From JALYUA01 sp039933215 (GTDB lineage Bacteria > Acidobacteriota > Thermoanaerobaculia > UBA5066 > Gp7-AA6): a stretch of DNA of 64,000 bases. The position numbers and the translations under genes are program-made. Positions 43,925 to 52,494 of the stretch are shown piece after piece. Every line of letters starts with the position of its first letter. The stretch's first letter is position 1. The notes below the pieces were generated by a model. It made no database searches. It saw only the letters and a program-made list of their open reading frames with translations, and had not been told where the DNA came from. The stretch spans positions 1 to 64,000 of the forward strand of contig JBDTOO010000016.1 of assembly GCA_039933215.1 (NCBI GenBank). Direction: 5' to 3'.

Positions 43925-45105
43925 AGGATCTCCTTCATGGCCGAGAGAAAACGGTCGATCTCCTCCGCCCGCAGGACGAGCGGAGGAAGCAGGCGCAGGA
44001 CGTCGGCGCGGTCGCTGCCCCCGACGAGGATGCGGCGCGCGAGGAGCGCTTCCCGAACGGGCTTGCCGGGGCGGTCGAGGGCGATCCCCAGCAGGAATCC
44101 CTCGCCGCGCACCTCGCGGACGGACGGCAGGTCTTCGAGACCCTCGCGCAGCCGCGCGGATCCGCGGCGCACGTTCTCGAGGAGATTCTCCTCATCGATC
44201 ACCCGGATCGTCGCCTCCGCCGCCGCGCAGGCGAGCGGTCCGCCTCCGAACGTGGTGCCGTACTCCTCGGGGCGGACGCCGGCGGCGATCTCCTCGGAGA
44301 CGACCACGGCTCCCATGGGGACGCCGCTCGCGATCCCCTTCGCGAGCGTGATCATGTCCGGCACGACGCCGTGCCGGCCCGCGAAGAAGAACGTTCCCGT
44401 CCGGCCGAAGCCCGTCTGGACCTCGTCGTAGACGAGCTTCGCGCCGCGCGCGTCGCACAGGCGCCGGAGGCCCCGGAACCAGTCGGGGCTCGCCGTCTCG
44501 ACGCCGGCGAGGCTCTGGATCGGCTCGAGCAGAACCGCCGCGACCTGGTCGTCGATCGCCGCGTCGGCCGCCGCGAGGTCTCCGAAGGGCGCGAAACGGT
44601 GGCCCGGGACGTTCGGGCGTCCGAGCGCCCGATATTTTTCGAGGCCGGAGGCGGAGATCGCGTCGGCCGTGCGCCCGTGGAATCCGCCGTCGAACGAAAG
44701 CACGGCGTCGCGGCCTGTCGCGCGCCGCGAGAGACGCATGGCGTTTTCGTTCGCCTCCGTCCCGGAATTCACGAAGAAGACCTTCGAGAGCGGCGGCGGC
44801 GCGAGGCGTGCGATCGCGTCGGCGGCTCGCGTGCGAACCGGCAGCCCGACGACGTTCGAGTAGAAAAGGAGGGTCTTCGCCTGCTCCGCGATCGCCCGCG
44901 CGACGTCCGGGTGGGAATGCCCGGTCGACGCGACGGCGTGGCCCCCGTAGAGGTCGAGGTAGCTCGTGCCCCTGTCGTCCCAGACGGTCGATCCCTCGCC
45001 CCGGACGAGCGTCAGAGGCCATCGCGAGTACGTCGGAAGCTCGCTGCCGCCCGATCCGGAGACCGACGGGGCGGAAAGCGACGCCGGAAGGATCGGCGCG
45101 GTCAC
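43921..45105 (-). CDS. argD: N-acylornithine aminotransferase
   Basis: This 394-aa class III PLP aminotransferase has YLDLYGGHAVASTGHSHP, FVNSGTEANENAMRLSRR and GGFHGRTADAISASG. LVYDEVQTGFGRTGTFFFAG follows, and the PLP Lys is in TLAKGIASGVPMGAVV. It converts N-acyl-glutamate semialdehyde to N-acyl-ornithine. The GTG start at 45105 overlaps the argC stop as GTGA, and its own stop overlaps the carbamoyltransferase start. The first about 25 residues are Ser/Ala/Pro-rich and precede the conserved domain. Confidence 0.93.
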   Translation of the reverse strand: MTAPILPASLSAPSVSGSGGSELPTYSRWPLTLVRGEGSTVWDDRGTSYLDLYGGHAVASTGHSHPDVARAIAEQAKTLLFYSNVVGLPVRTRAADAIARLAPPPLSKVFFVNSGTEANENAMRLSRRATGRDAVLSFDGGFHGRTADAISASGLEKYRALGRPNVPGHRFAPFGDLAAADAAIDDQVAAVLLEPIQSLAGVETASPDWFRGLRRLCDARGAKLVYDEVQTGFGRTGTFFFAGRHGVVPDMITLAKGIASGVPMGAVVVSEEIAAGVRPEEYGTTFGGGPLACAAAEATIRVIDEENLLENVRRGSARLREGLEDLPSVREVRGEGFLLGIALDRPGKPVREALLARRILVGGSDRADVLRLLPPLVLRAEEIDRFLSAMKEIL

Positions 45106-46136
45106 GGGAAGACTCCCGACATGCGGAGCCCCGAGGTCTCGGGCAGGCTGAAGAGGATGTTCATCGCCTGGATGGCCTGACCCGCGGCGCCCTTGACCAG
45201 GTTGTCGATGGCGACAAAGACCCGTGCGACGTCGCCCGTGACGGCGACGCCGATGTCGGCGAAGTTGGTTCCCTTCACGGCGGCCACGTCCGGCGAGCCG
45301 TCGACGAGGCGCACGAAGAACTCGTGGCCGTAGGCGAGCCGGTAGACCTCCTTCAGAGCATTCCCGTCCGCGGGGGATCGCAGGGGCACCACGGCCGTGG
45401 CGAAGATCCCGCGCACGAGGGGCGCCGAGTGGGTCTGGAAGACGATGCGCCCGGCGGCCGGCGCCCCGATGGCCGAGAGAGACTCTTCGATCTCCGGGAG
45501 GTGCCGGTGTCCTTCGAGGCCGTACGCGAAGAACGCGGACGCCCGACGCGGGTGGTGGGTCGTCGGCGTCGGCGTGACGCCCGCGCCCGACGACCCGGTG
45601 ATGGCGAACACCGAGACCGGCGCGCCGTCCCGGACGAGGCCCGCCCGCCAGAGCGGGGCGAGCGCCAGGATCGTCGCCGTGGCGAAGCACCCGGGGGAGG
45701 CGACGGCGCGCGACGCGGCGATCCGCTCGCGGAAGAGCTCCGGCAGCCCGTAGACGAACTCCGGCTGGCGGGCGAAACCGGGCGGCACCGGCCCGTAGAA
45801 GCGCTCGAAGGAAGCGGGGTCCTTCAAGCGGAAGTCCGCCGAGAGGTCGATGACCGGGATGCCGCGGTCGAGAAGCGGCGGAGCCGCGGTGACGGCGTAT
45901 CCGTGCCCCCCCGCGAGAAACACCACCTCGGGCTCGTCCTGCCCTTCCGGCAGATCGCTCGTGAAGACGAGATCCGTCAGCCGGGAGAGGTGCGTGTGCA
46001 CGGCGGAGACGGGCTGTCCCGCCTGGGAGCGGGAGATCACGGCGACGGGCTCCGCCTTCGGATGGTCGAGCAGGAGCCGCAAGAGCTCTCCGCCCGCGTA
46101 GCCGCTCGCCCCGAAGATCGCGGCGCGGATCGTCAT
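45102..46136 (-). CDS. argC: N-acyl-gamma-glutamyl-phosphate reductase
   Basis: This 344-aa NADPH-dependent reductase has IFGASGYAGGELLRLLLDHP at the N-terminus. The catalytic Cys is in ASPGCFATATILALAPL, and ITGSSGAGVTPTPTTHHPRR, HRHLPEIEE and KGTNFADIGVAV follow. PGCF replaces the commoner PGCYPT. The ATG overlaps the upstream P-loop gene's stop as ATGA. It reduces N-acyl-glutamyl phosphate to the semialdehyde. Confidence 0.93.
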   Translation of the reverse strand: MTIRAAIFGASGYAGGELLRLLLDHPKAEPVAVISRSQAGQPVSAVHTHLSRLTDLVFTSDLPEGQDEPEVVFLAGGHGYAVTAAPPLLDRGIPVIDLSADFRLKDPASFERFYGPVPPGFARQPEFVYGLPELFRERIAASRAVASPGCFATATILALAPLWRAGLVRDGAPVSVFAITGSSGAGVTPTPTTHHPRRASAFFAYGLEGHRHLPEIEESLSAIGAPAAGRIVFQTHSAPLVRGIFATAVVPLRSPADGNALKEVYRLAYGHEFFVRLVDGSPDVAAVKGTNFADIGVAVTGDVARVFVAIDNLVKGAAGQAIQAMNILFSLPETSGLRMSGVFP

Positions 46137-47218
46137 CGCGGCGACCCCGCCGGCGCGTCGGACTTCGAGCCCCCGGGCGCCGGGGACGCGGGCGCCGCGT
46201 CTCGATGGATCGCCTCGTAGATCACGCCGAAGAGCTGCCGCCCATCCGTCTTCGCGTTGGCCGCCGGCAGCTTCATCTCCTGGCTGATGTACTCGGTCCC
46301 CGTCTGGTTGTCCGTCACGGGACCCGAGACGATCGTGATCGGGATCCCCCACTGCTCCATCAGCTTCTGCGCGCCCCACGCCGCGACGAGGTCGTTGGCG
46401 CACATGACGACGGCCTTCGTCGCCGCGGTCAGCTCGGGGTCTTCGAAGAAGGTGCCCACGCGGTAGTCGCCGAGGATCCCGTCGCCGAGCTCAACCACGA
46501 TGACGTCGGGTGCGAGCGACGCGAGCTCCCCGAGGATCGTTCGCGCGTAGGGCGCCAGGTCGCGGACGTGCGCGGTCGACGGGAGGCCGCAGTCGAGGAA
46601 GGAGAGCGTCGCGAACGCCCCGTGGTCCTCCATGTCGAGCGTGTCCTTCAGACACGCCACGCCCGAGAGCTTCGCCGCCGCGACGCGATGGCCGGCGCTC
46701 GCGAAGCGCTTCACGATTTCCGACGCTGCGCCCGTCTTGCCCGCGCTCATGCAGGTCCCCGCGACCACGACGAGCGGAGGGCAGGGGCCGAGCGAGGCGC
46801 GCGGCGGAAGGGCGCTCTGGAGGATGTTCACCGGCTTGCCGTCCCGGAGCACGGCTCCCAGCACCTCGACTTCCAGGGGGCTCCCGACCTCCGGGTTCTT
46901 TCCGACGCACAGCCCGAGCACTCCGCCGAGATTCAGCACGTGGATGGTGTCGCCGACGTGGATCGTCTCCGGGACGACGCCGACGAAGCCCTTCAGGGCG
47001 CGGCGATATCCGAGCGTGCCCGCCATGACGTCGCCCCTGTTGATCTTGGCCATACGGCCGGACACGAGCTCCAGCCGGTCGTAGACGCTCTTCTCCATCA
47101 GCGCGCGGACGGCGAGGACGTTGCCCTCCTTCGCCTCGATGTGAGGCGAGATCTCGACCTCCCTCGGAAGCGCGAGCCGCGCCGTCGACGACGCGATTTT
47201 GTCGAGCGTGATCGTCAC
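46133..47218 (-). CDS. Unknown P-loop-fold protein inside the arginine operon
   Basis: This 361-aa protein lies between argG and argC with 4-nt overlaps on both sides, so it must be co-expressed with arginine synthesis. Residues 1 to about 145 are beta-rich (GYRRALKGFVGVVPETIHVGDTI, GGVLGLCVGKNPEVGSPLEVEV). Then VVVAGTCMSAGKTGAA, near residue 150, is a Walker-A-like loop. It is followed by AAAKLSGVACLKDTLDM, VIVVELGDGILGDYRVG and VSGPVTDNQTGTEY. The layout is vaguely like DUF1611/MobB/dethiobiotin-synthetase P-loop proteins; this is a weak impression. No argA- or argJ-type acyltransferase is in the operon. A glutamate-acylating or regulatory role is possible but unproven. Confidence 0.8.
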   Translation of the reverse strand: MTITLDKIASSTARLALPREVEISPHIEAKEGNVLAVRALMEKSVYDRLELVSGRMAKINRGDVMAGTLGYRRALKGFVGVVPETIHVGDTIHVLNLGGVLGLCVGKNPEVGSPLEVEVLGAVLRDGKPVNILQSALPPRASLGPCPPLVVVAGTCMSAGKTGAASEIVKRFASAGHRVAAAKLSGVACLKDTLDMEDHGAFATLSFLDCGLPSTAHVRDLAPYARTILGELASLAPDVIVVELGDGILGDYRVGTFFEDPELTAATKAVVMCANDLVAAWGAQKLMEQWGIPITIVSGPVTDNQTGTEYISQEMKLPAANAKTDGRQLFGVIYEAIHRDAAPASPAPGGSKSDAPAGSPR

Positions 47219-48429
47219 GAGGACTCCTTTCCGGCGAGCGTCCAGAGGCGTGCGGGGAGCGCGAGCGTCTTGCCGACGCCCTGTGCCTCCTCCGCCGAGA
47301 GATAGGCGTTCGACTCGCCGTACCGGACGAGCGACGTCCGCATGAGCGAGAAGGGGCTGCGCACGCCGACGACCTCGAACCGGCCGGGCGTGAACCGAAG
47401 GCGCGCCTCGCCCGTCACGCGCGGCTGCGCCGCCGCGAGGAGCGCCGCGGCGTCCGACACCGCGGGATCGAACGCGAGACCCTCGTGGAGAAGGCGGCCG
47501 TACGTCTCCGCGACCGCCGCCTTCAACTGGCGCTGCTCCTTGGTCAGGACGAGCTTCTCGAGCTCGGCGTGCGCTGCGATCAACGCGAGCGCGGCCGGCG
47601 CCTCGAAGGCGATGCGGCCCTTCGCGCCGAGGATCGTGTCGCCGAGATGGATCCCGCGGCCCGCGGCGTACGTGCGCCCGATCGCGTTCAGCCGTTCGAC
47701 CAGGACGAGCGGCTCGAGCGCGCGGCCGCCGAGGGCGACGGGCCGGCCCGCCTCGAAGCGCACCACGACCTCTCGCGGACGGCGCGGGGCGCGGGACAGG
47801 GGCCGGCCCGGAAAGAGCGCCTCGGGCGGCGGCTGCCAGGGATCGTGCGTCTCGCCGCCACCGATCGTGGTGCCCCAGAGTCCCTCGTTGACCGAGTACC
47901 GCGTCGTCTTCGGCGGGATCGTCACGCCGGCTTCCGCGAGGTACACCGCCTCCTGCTCGCGGGAGACTCCGCCGTCCCGGATGGGCGCGCGCACCTCGAT
48001 CTCCGGCGCGAGCACTCGCAGGGCGGCGTCGAAGCGGAACTGGTCGTTGCCCGCGGCCGTCGACCCGTGGACGATCGAACGGGCCCCCACTCTCCGCGCG
48101 TAGGCGGCGACGGACTCCGCCTGCACCGCGCGCTCCGCCGCCACGGACAGCGGATAAACCCCTCCCCGCAGCACGTTGCCGAAGAGGAGCGGCAGCGCGT
48201 ACCGCTCGAAGACCTCACGGCGGCCGTCCACGAAAACGTGCCGCTCCACCTTCGCCGCCTTCGCGCGCGCGGCGATCGTGCGACGCTCCGCCGCGGAGAA
48301 GCCGCCGGTGTCGACCGTGACCGCGTGCACGCGGCTCCCCTCGCGGCGCAGAAGAACGGCGCAATAGGTGGTGTCGAGACCACCGGAAAAGGCAAGGCAC
48401 ACGACCGCTGGGCGGTGTTTCGTCGGCAT
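47215..48429 (-). CDS. argG: Argininosuccinate synthase
   Basis: This 404-aa enzyme joins citrulline and aspartate with ATP. It shows the PP-loop AFSGGLDTTYCAVLL, SIVHGSTAAGNDQFRFD and IPPKTTRYSVNEGLWGTTIGGGE. It is the first gene of the arginine operon. The ATG is 165 bp from the malQ stop. The leader between has no close -10 box, unlike many neighbours, which fits a longer regulated 5' region. The stop overlaps the next GTG as GTGA. Confidence 0.95.
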   Translation of the reverse strand: MPTKHRPAVVCLAFSGGLDTTYCAVLLRREGSRVHAVTVDTGGFSAAERRTIAARAKAAKVERHVFVDGRREVFERYALPLLFGNVLRGGVYPLSVAAERAVQAESVAAYARRVGARSIVHGSTAAGNDQFRFDAALRVLAPEIEVRAPIRDGGVSREQEAVYLAEAGVTIPPKTTRYSVNEGLWGTTIGGGETHDPWQPPPEALFPGRPLSRAPRRPREVVVRFEAGRPVALGGRALEPLVLVERLNAIGRTYAAGRGIHLGDTILGAKGRIAFEAPAALALIAAHAELEKLVLTKEQRQLKAAVAETYGRLLHEGLAFDPAVSDAAALLAAAQPRVTGEARLRFTPGRFEVVGVRSPFSLMRTSLVRYGESNAYLSAEEAQGVGKTLALPARLWTLAGKESS

Positions 48430-48598
48430 CGGCTGGAGCTCTGAAGTCTTGGAGATCAGAGTCCCCGCGCCGGCGCCATGGAGGAAGTCCTCCTGACGTC
48501 TCGTGCGCGAGGAGCGAGCCCGGCTCGGGGGGAGAAGGCGGAGCGGAGGTTCGCGTTCATCGAGCGCATACGTTCGAACATCACCGCTTTCATGTCAA
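48430..48598 (-). promoter_or_regulatory. Arginine-operon leader with TTGACA box
   Basis: On the minus strand TTGACA (48598-48593) overlaps the malQ stop codon, and ATGAAAGCGGTGATGTTCGAAC follows it closely. A good -10 box at 17 nt is not evident; GTATGC lies about 21 nt downstream. A leader of roughly 130-150 nt then runs to argG, with small GC dyads (GAGCCCGGCTC, GGCGCCGGCGC-like). It may hold an ArgR-type site or an attenuator, but no consensus ARG box is recognised. Confidence 0.35.
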
Positions 48599-50130
48599 GA
48601 CTTTTTCGCGGCGCCCGGCGCCCGGCCGGTGAGCCGCGCGAGCCGGAGCAGCCACGCGGCCCGCTCCGCCGTGAGATCCGCCGCCGCCGAGCGCCACGAC
48701 CAGTTCCCCGCCGGCCGGCCCGGCGTGTTCATCCGCGCCTCCGAAGGGAGATCGAGCACGTCCTGAAGGGGCACGATGGCCATCCGCGCGACGGACGCTC
48801 CGGCCAGCCGGATGAGCGCCGCCGCCGAGACCGGGTCCTCCCCGGTGTAGAGCCGGAATCGCTCGCGCTCCGAGTCCGTCAGCGCCGCCGCCCACCCGCG
48901 CGAGGTGTCGTTGTCGTGCGTGCCCGTGTACGCGACCGCGTTCTCGGAGTGCCGGTGAGGCAGGTGCGGGCTGTCTTCCTCCGAGAAGGCGAACTGCAGC
49001 ACCTTCATGCCGGGTATCCCGAGCTCGTCCAAGAGAGCGGAGACGTCGGGGGTGATCGTGCCGAGATCCTCGGCGACGAGCGGGAGGGCGGGAAGCGCGC
49101 GCCGGGCGGCGTCGAAGAGATCGCGGCCCGGTCCGGCGGCCCATCGTCCGCGCACGGCGGTGCTCTCGCCGGCCTCGACCTCCCAGTACGACGCGAACCC
49201 GCGGAAGTGGTCGATCCGCACGGCGTCGGTGAGACGAAGGTTCGCGCGGAGGCGCTCGATCCACCACGCATAGCCCTCGGCGGCGTTCGCATCCCACCGG
49301 TAGACGGGATATCCCCAGAGTTGTCCCGTCTCGCTGAAGTAGTCCGGCGGCACGCCGGCGATCCGGGCGGGCCGGCCCTCCGCGTCGAGCGCGAAGAGCT
49401 CCCGGTGGGCCCAGACGTCGGCGCTGTCGTGGGCGACGTAGATCGGGAGGTCTCCGAGGATCGAGATCCCGCGCGCCCGCGCCTCGCGTCGGACGATCCC
49501 CCACTGTCGATCGAACTGGAACTGAATCCAGCCGGAGTACGCGACCTCCTCCGCGAGCTCCCGGCGCGCCCGCGCGAGCGACGCCGGATCGCGTTCCGCG
49601 AGTCCGGCCTCCCAGGAATTCCAGGGGGCGCCGCCCGCTCGCCGATGAAGAGCGTCGAAGAGACACCAGTCGTCCAGCCATGCGGCCTGCTCGGGCGCGG
49701 ACCGGAAGCGCTCGAATGCGAGGCGCGCCTCTCCGTCGGCGCGGTCGGCGAAGCGGCCCCAGGCCGTGCGAAGAACCGTCTCCTTCCACGGGCCGACGCG
49801 GGAAAAGTCGACGCCGCCCGAGCGCGCTCCGGCGTCCTCCGCCGCGAAGTCCGACTCGGAGAGCCAGCCTTCCGCGGCGAGGCGCTCCGGCGAGAGAAAG
49901 AGAGGGTTTCCGGCGAATGCCGACGAGCCGCCGTAGGGCGAATGGCCTCCGCCGGTCGGCGCGAGCGGGAGCACCTGCCAGAGCGACTGACCCGCACGGG
50001 CGGCCCAGTCCAGGAACGTCACCGCCCCTGGTCCCAGGTCGCCGATTCCGAAGCGCCCGGGCAGAGACGAAACGTGGAGGAGGATGCCGGCGATCCGCGC
50101 GGAGAGTGCGGGCGGTGCGGGCGCGCTCAC
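48595..50130 (-). CDS. malQ: 4-alpha-glucanotransferase (amylomaltase)
   Basis: This 511-aa GH77 enzyme moves glucan segments between maltodextrins. It has GILLHVSSLPGRFGIGDLGPGA, the SPYGGSSAFAGNPLF loop, LGDLPIYVAHDSADVW, and VRIDHFRGFASYW with the nucleophile Asp. VAEDLGTITPDV (acid/base Glu) and YTGTHDNDTSRGW follow. It begins 13 nt after the glgP stop, so the two are in one operon. It acts on the short glucans left by the phosphorylase. Confidence 0.95.
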   Translation of the reverse strand: MSAPAPPALSARIAGILLHVSSLPGRFGIGDLGPGAVTFLDWAARAGQSLWQVLPLAPTGGGHSPYGGSSAFAGNPLFLSPERLAAEGWLSESDFAAEDAGARSGGVDFSRVGPWKETVLRTAWGRFADRADGEARLAFERFRSAPEQAAWLDDWCLFDALHRRAGGAPWNSWEAGLAERDPASLARARRELAEEVAYSGWIQFQFDRQWGIVRREARARGISILGDLPIYVAHDSADVWAHRELFALDAEGRPARIAGVPPDYFSETGQLWGYPVYRWDANAAEGYAWWIERLRANLRLTDAVRIDHFRGFASYWEVEAGESTAVRGRWAAGPGRDLFDAARRALPALPLVAEDLGTITPDVSALLDELGIPGMKVLQFAFSEEDSPHLPHRHSENAVAYTGTHDNDTSRGWAAALTDSERERFRLYTGEDPVSAAALIRLAGASVARMAIVPLQDVLDLPSEARMNTPGRPAGNWSWRSAAADLTAERAAWLLRLARLTGRAPGAAKKS

Positions 50131-50143
50131 CCGCGGGGCGTCT

Positions 50144-52288
50144 TCATCCCTGCGCGCTGGAGAACGGCGCCAGGGCGTAAGGATCCGGCCTCTGCCCCTC
50201 GAGCAGCCCGCGGCGGCGCTCGGACGCCGGGACGTAGCAGAGCTCCAGGTACTGCAGGACCATCCGGTCCGACGAGAACTGCCGGCCGATGCGCGAAATG
50301 CTCTGGACCATCTTGTCGATCCATCCGGCGGGCAGGCCCGCCTCGTCGCGCTCGAAGAAGAGCGGAAGCACGCGCGACTCCAGCGCTTCGTAGAGAGACG
50401 CGGCGACCTCCTCGTCCGGCGCGTAGTCCGTCGCCGGGCCGATCACGAATCCGGTCTCCTCGTAGGGCGCCTCGTCCCACCAGCCGTCCAGGACGGAGAG
50501 GTTCAGCACGCCGTTCATGCCGGCCTTCATGCCGGAAGTGCCCGACGCCTCGTGCGGACGCACCGGGTTGTTCAGCCAGACGTCGCAGCCGGCGACGAGC
50601 TCGCGCGCGAGCCGCATGTCGTAGTCGGGCAGCAGCACGACCCGGCCGCGAAAGGCGGGCTCCTCGGCGTGGGCCGCGATCGCCCGCAACAGCTCCTTGC
50701 CCGGGTCGTCGTGCGGATGCGCCTTCCCCGCAAAGAGGAACTGCACCGGCGCGGCCGCGAGGATGCGGAGGAGGCGGTCCGGATCGCGGAAGACGAGGTT
50801 CGCGCGCTTGTAGGTCGCGAAGCGCCGCGCGAACCCGATCGTCAGCGCGTTCGGATCGAGCACGGCCCCCGCCGCCGCCACGTCGTCGGCGGACATCCCC
50901 TGCTCGGCGGCGTGGCGCCGCAGTCTCGCGCGGCACGTTTCGACGAGTCTCGCGCGGAGACGCTCGTGCACGCTCCAGAGCCGCGCCGCGGGCACCGATT
51001 CGGGAGACTCGAGGATCGCGAGGGCCGCGATCTCGGGGGCCGTCCACGTCGGCCGGTGGACCCCGTTCGTGATCGCGCGGATTCGAACGTCCTCGTCCGC
51101 GAGCTCGGGGAGGAGCCCGAGCCAGAGCCTGCGCGAGACGCGCGCGTGGAGCTGGGAGACCGCGTTCGCGTGACCGCACAGCCGAAGGGCGAGGACCGCC
51201 ATCGAGAAGGGCTCGAGCGGGTTTCCCGTCGATTCCTGGCCGAGCTTGACGAACTCCTCGAACGTGATCCCCGCTCCGGAGACTTCCTCGGTCAGGTACT
51301 TCGCGACGAGCTCCACGGAGAACCGATCGATCCCCGCCGGCACGGGCGTGTGCGTCGTGAAGACGTTGCCCGCGGCGGCGTGCTCGCGGGCTTCGGAGAA
51401 CGAGAGGCCTTCCTCAGAGACGAGCTGCCGGATCTTCTCGAGGCCGACGAAGGCGGCGTGTCCTTCATTGATGTGGCGCACGGTCGGCCGCATCTTCAGG
51501 AGGTCGAGCGCGCGCAAGCCACCGATGCCGAGGACGATCTCCTGGCGGATGCGCGTCTCCTGGTCGCCGCCGTAGAGAGTGGACGTGATCGACCGGTCGT
51601 CGGGGTGGTTCTCCTCGAGGTCCGTGTCGAGCAGGAGGAGCGGCACGCGGCCGACCTGGACGAGCCGGATCAGAATCCGCACGTCGCGGCCTGCCACTCG
51701 CACCGTGATCACGGGAGGGGCGCCGTCCGGCGTCGCGGGAAGCGAGATGGGAAGGTGCGCGGGGTCGACGGAGAGCGCCGATTCCCGCTGCCCTTCGCCG
51801 CGGGCGAGCGACTGGCGGAAATACCCCTGCCGGTAGAACAGGCCGACTCCGACGAGAGGAATCCTCAGGTCGCTCGAGGACTTCAGGTGATCGCCGGCGA
51901 GCACGCCGAGCCCGCCGGCGTAGACGGGCAGCAGCTCCGTCAGGCCGAATTCCGCCGAGAAGTAGGCGACGCGGTCTCCACGCTGCTGCATCGCCCGCGT
52001 TCCCGGGTGCAGCGGCTCGCCGTCGTCCTCGATCCCGATCTCGGAGACCAGGGCGGCCACGCGCGAGAGAAAGTCCTCGTCTCGGGCGAGGGCTTCCAGC
52101 CGCTCGGGCGAGACCCGTTCCAGGAGGGCGACCGGATTCTCCTCCTCGGATTCCCAGACGGCTCGATCGACGCTCGCGAAGAGGGCCCGGACGCCGGGAC
52201 GCCAGGTCCATCGGAGGTCCCGCGCGATGGCGGCGAGCGGCTGCAGGGCTTCCGGGAGCCGGGGATGCGGCGTGGGCTGAGAGCGCAT
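50144..52288 (-). CDS. glgP: Alpha-glucan phosphorylase
   Basis: This 714-aa GT35 enzyme releases glucose-1-phosphate from glycogen. It belongs to the TIGR02094 branch. Signs are AYFSAEFGLTELLPVYAGGLGVLAGDHLKSSSDL, VRHINEGHAAFV, FTTHTPVPAGIDRF, GFARRFATYKRANL and NPVRPHEASGTSGMKAGMNGVLNLS, which carries the PLP Lys. It has the N-terminal DUF3417-like region (LRWTWRPGVRALF). The 206-bp gap upstream and TAGGAT near the ATG suggest its own promoter besides read-through from the branching-enzyme genes. Confidence 0.95.
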   Translation of the reverse strand: MRSQPTPHPRLPEALQPLAAIARDLRWTWRPGVRALFASVDRAVWESEEENPVALLERVSPERLEALARDEDFLSRVAALVSEIGIEDDGEPLHPGTRAMQQRGDRVAYFSAEFGLTELLPVYAGGLGVLAGDHLKSSSDLRIPLVGVGLFYRQGYFRQSLARGEGQRESALSVDPAHLPISLPATPDGAPPVITVRVAGRDVRILIRLVQVGRVPLLLLDTDLEENHPDDRSITSTLYGGDQETRIRQEIVLGIGGLRALDLLKMRPTVRHINEGHAAFVGLEKIRQLVSEEGLSFSEAREHAAAGNVFTTHTPVPAGIDRFSVELVAKYLTEEVSGAGITFEEFVKLGQESTGNPLEPFSMAVLALRLCGHANAVSQLHARVSRRLWLGLLPELADEDVRIRAITNGVHRPTWTAPEIAALAILESPESVPAARLWSVHERLRARLVETCRARLRRHAAEQGMSADDVAAAGAVLDPNALTIGFARRFATYKRANLVFRDPDRLLRILAAAPVQFLFAGKAHPHDDPGKELLRAIAAHAEEPAFRGRVVLLPDYDMRLARELVAGCDVWLNNPVRPHEASGTSGMKAGMNGVLNLSVLDGWWDEAPYEETGFVIGPATDYAPDEEVAASLYEALESRVLPLFFERDEAGLPAGWIDKMVQSISRIGRQFSSDRMVLQYLELCYVPASERRRGLLEGQRPDPYALAPFSSAQG

Positions 52289-52494
52289 CGATTAAGTCCA
52301 ATCCTATCAGGAATTGAGTGATTTCAGACCCGCGGCGCGTCCCGCCGAGAGGAGCCTGGCGCCGCGTCGCGCGCGACCCGGGCGGCGGGCCCTGCCGGGT
52401 TTGTGCCAGCGGCCGAATGCGGATCCCGGTCGGAAGCAGGGTCTTTCACGGCGCGGCGCATCTTACCGGGGAAGTCCCCGACGCCCGAAGCGGA
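52289..52494 (-). other. 206-bp spacer between GH57 and glgP
   Basis: No gene is seen. The part next to glgP is the only AT-rich stretch in this region. On the minus strand it contains CCTGATAGGATTGGACTTAATCG before the ATG and is the likely glgP promoter. The other half is GC-rich with short dyads (e.g. GGGCGGCGGGCCCTGCC) that may terminate the glgB-GH57 transcript. Confidence 0.4.
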
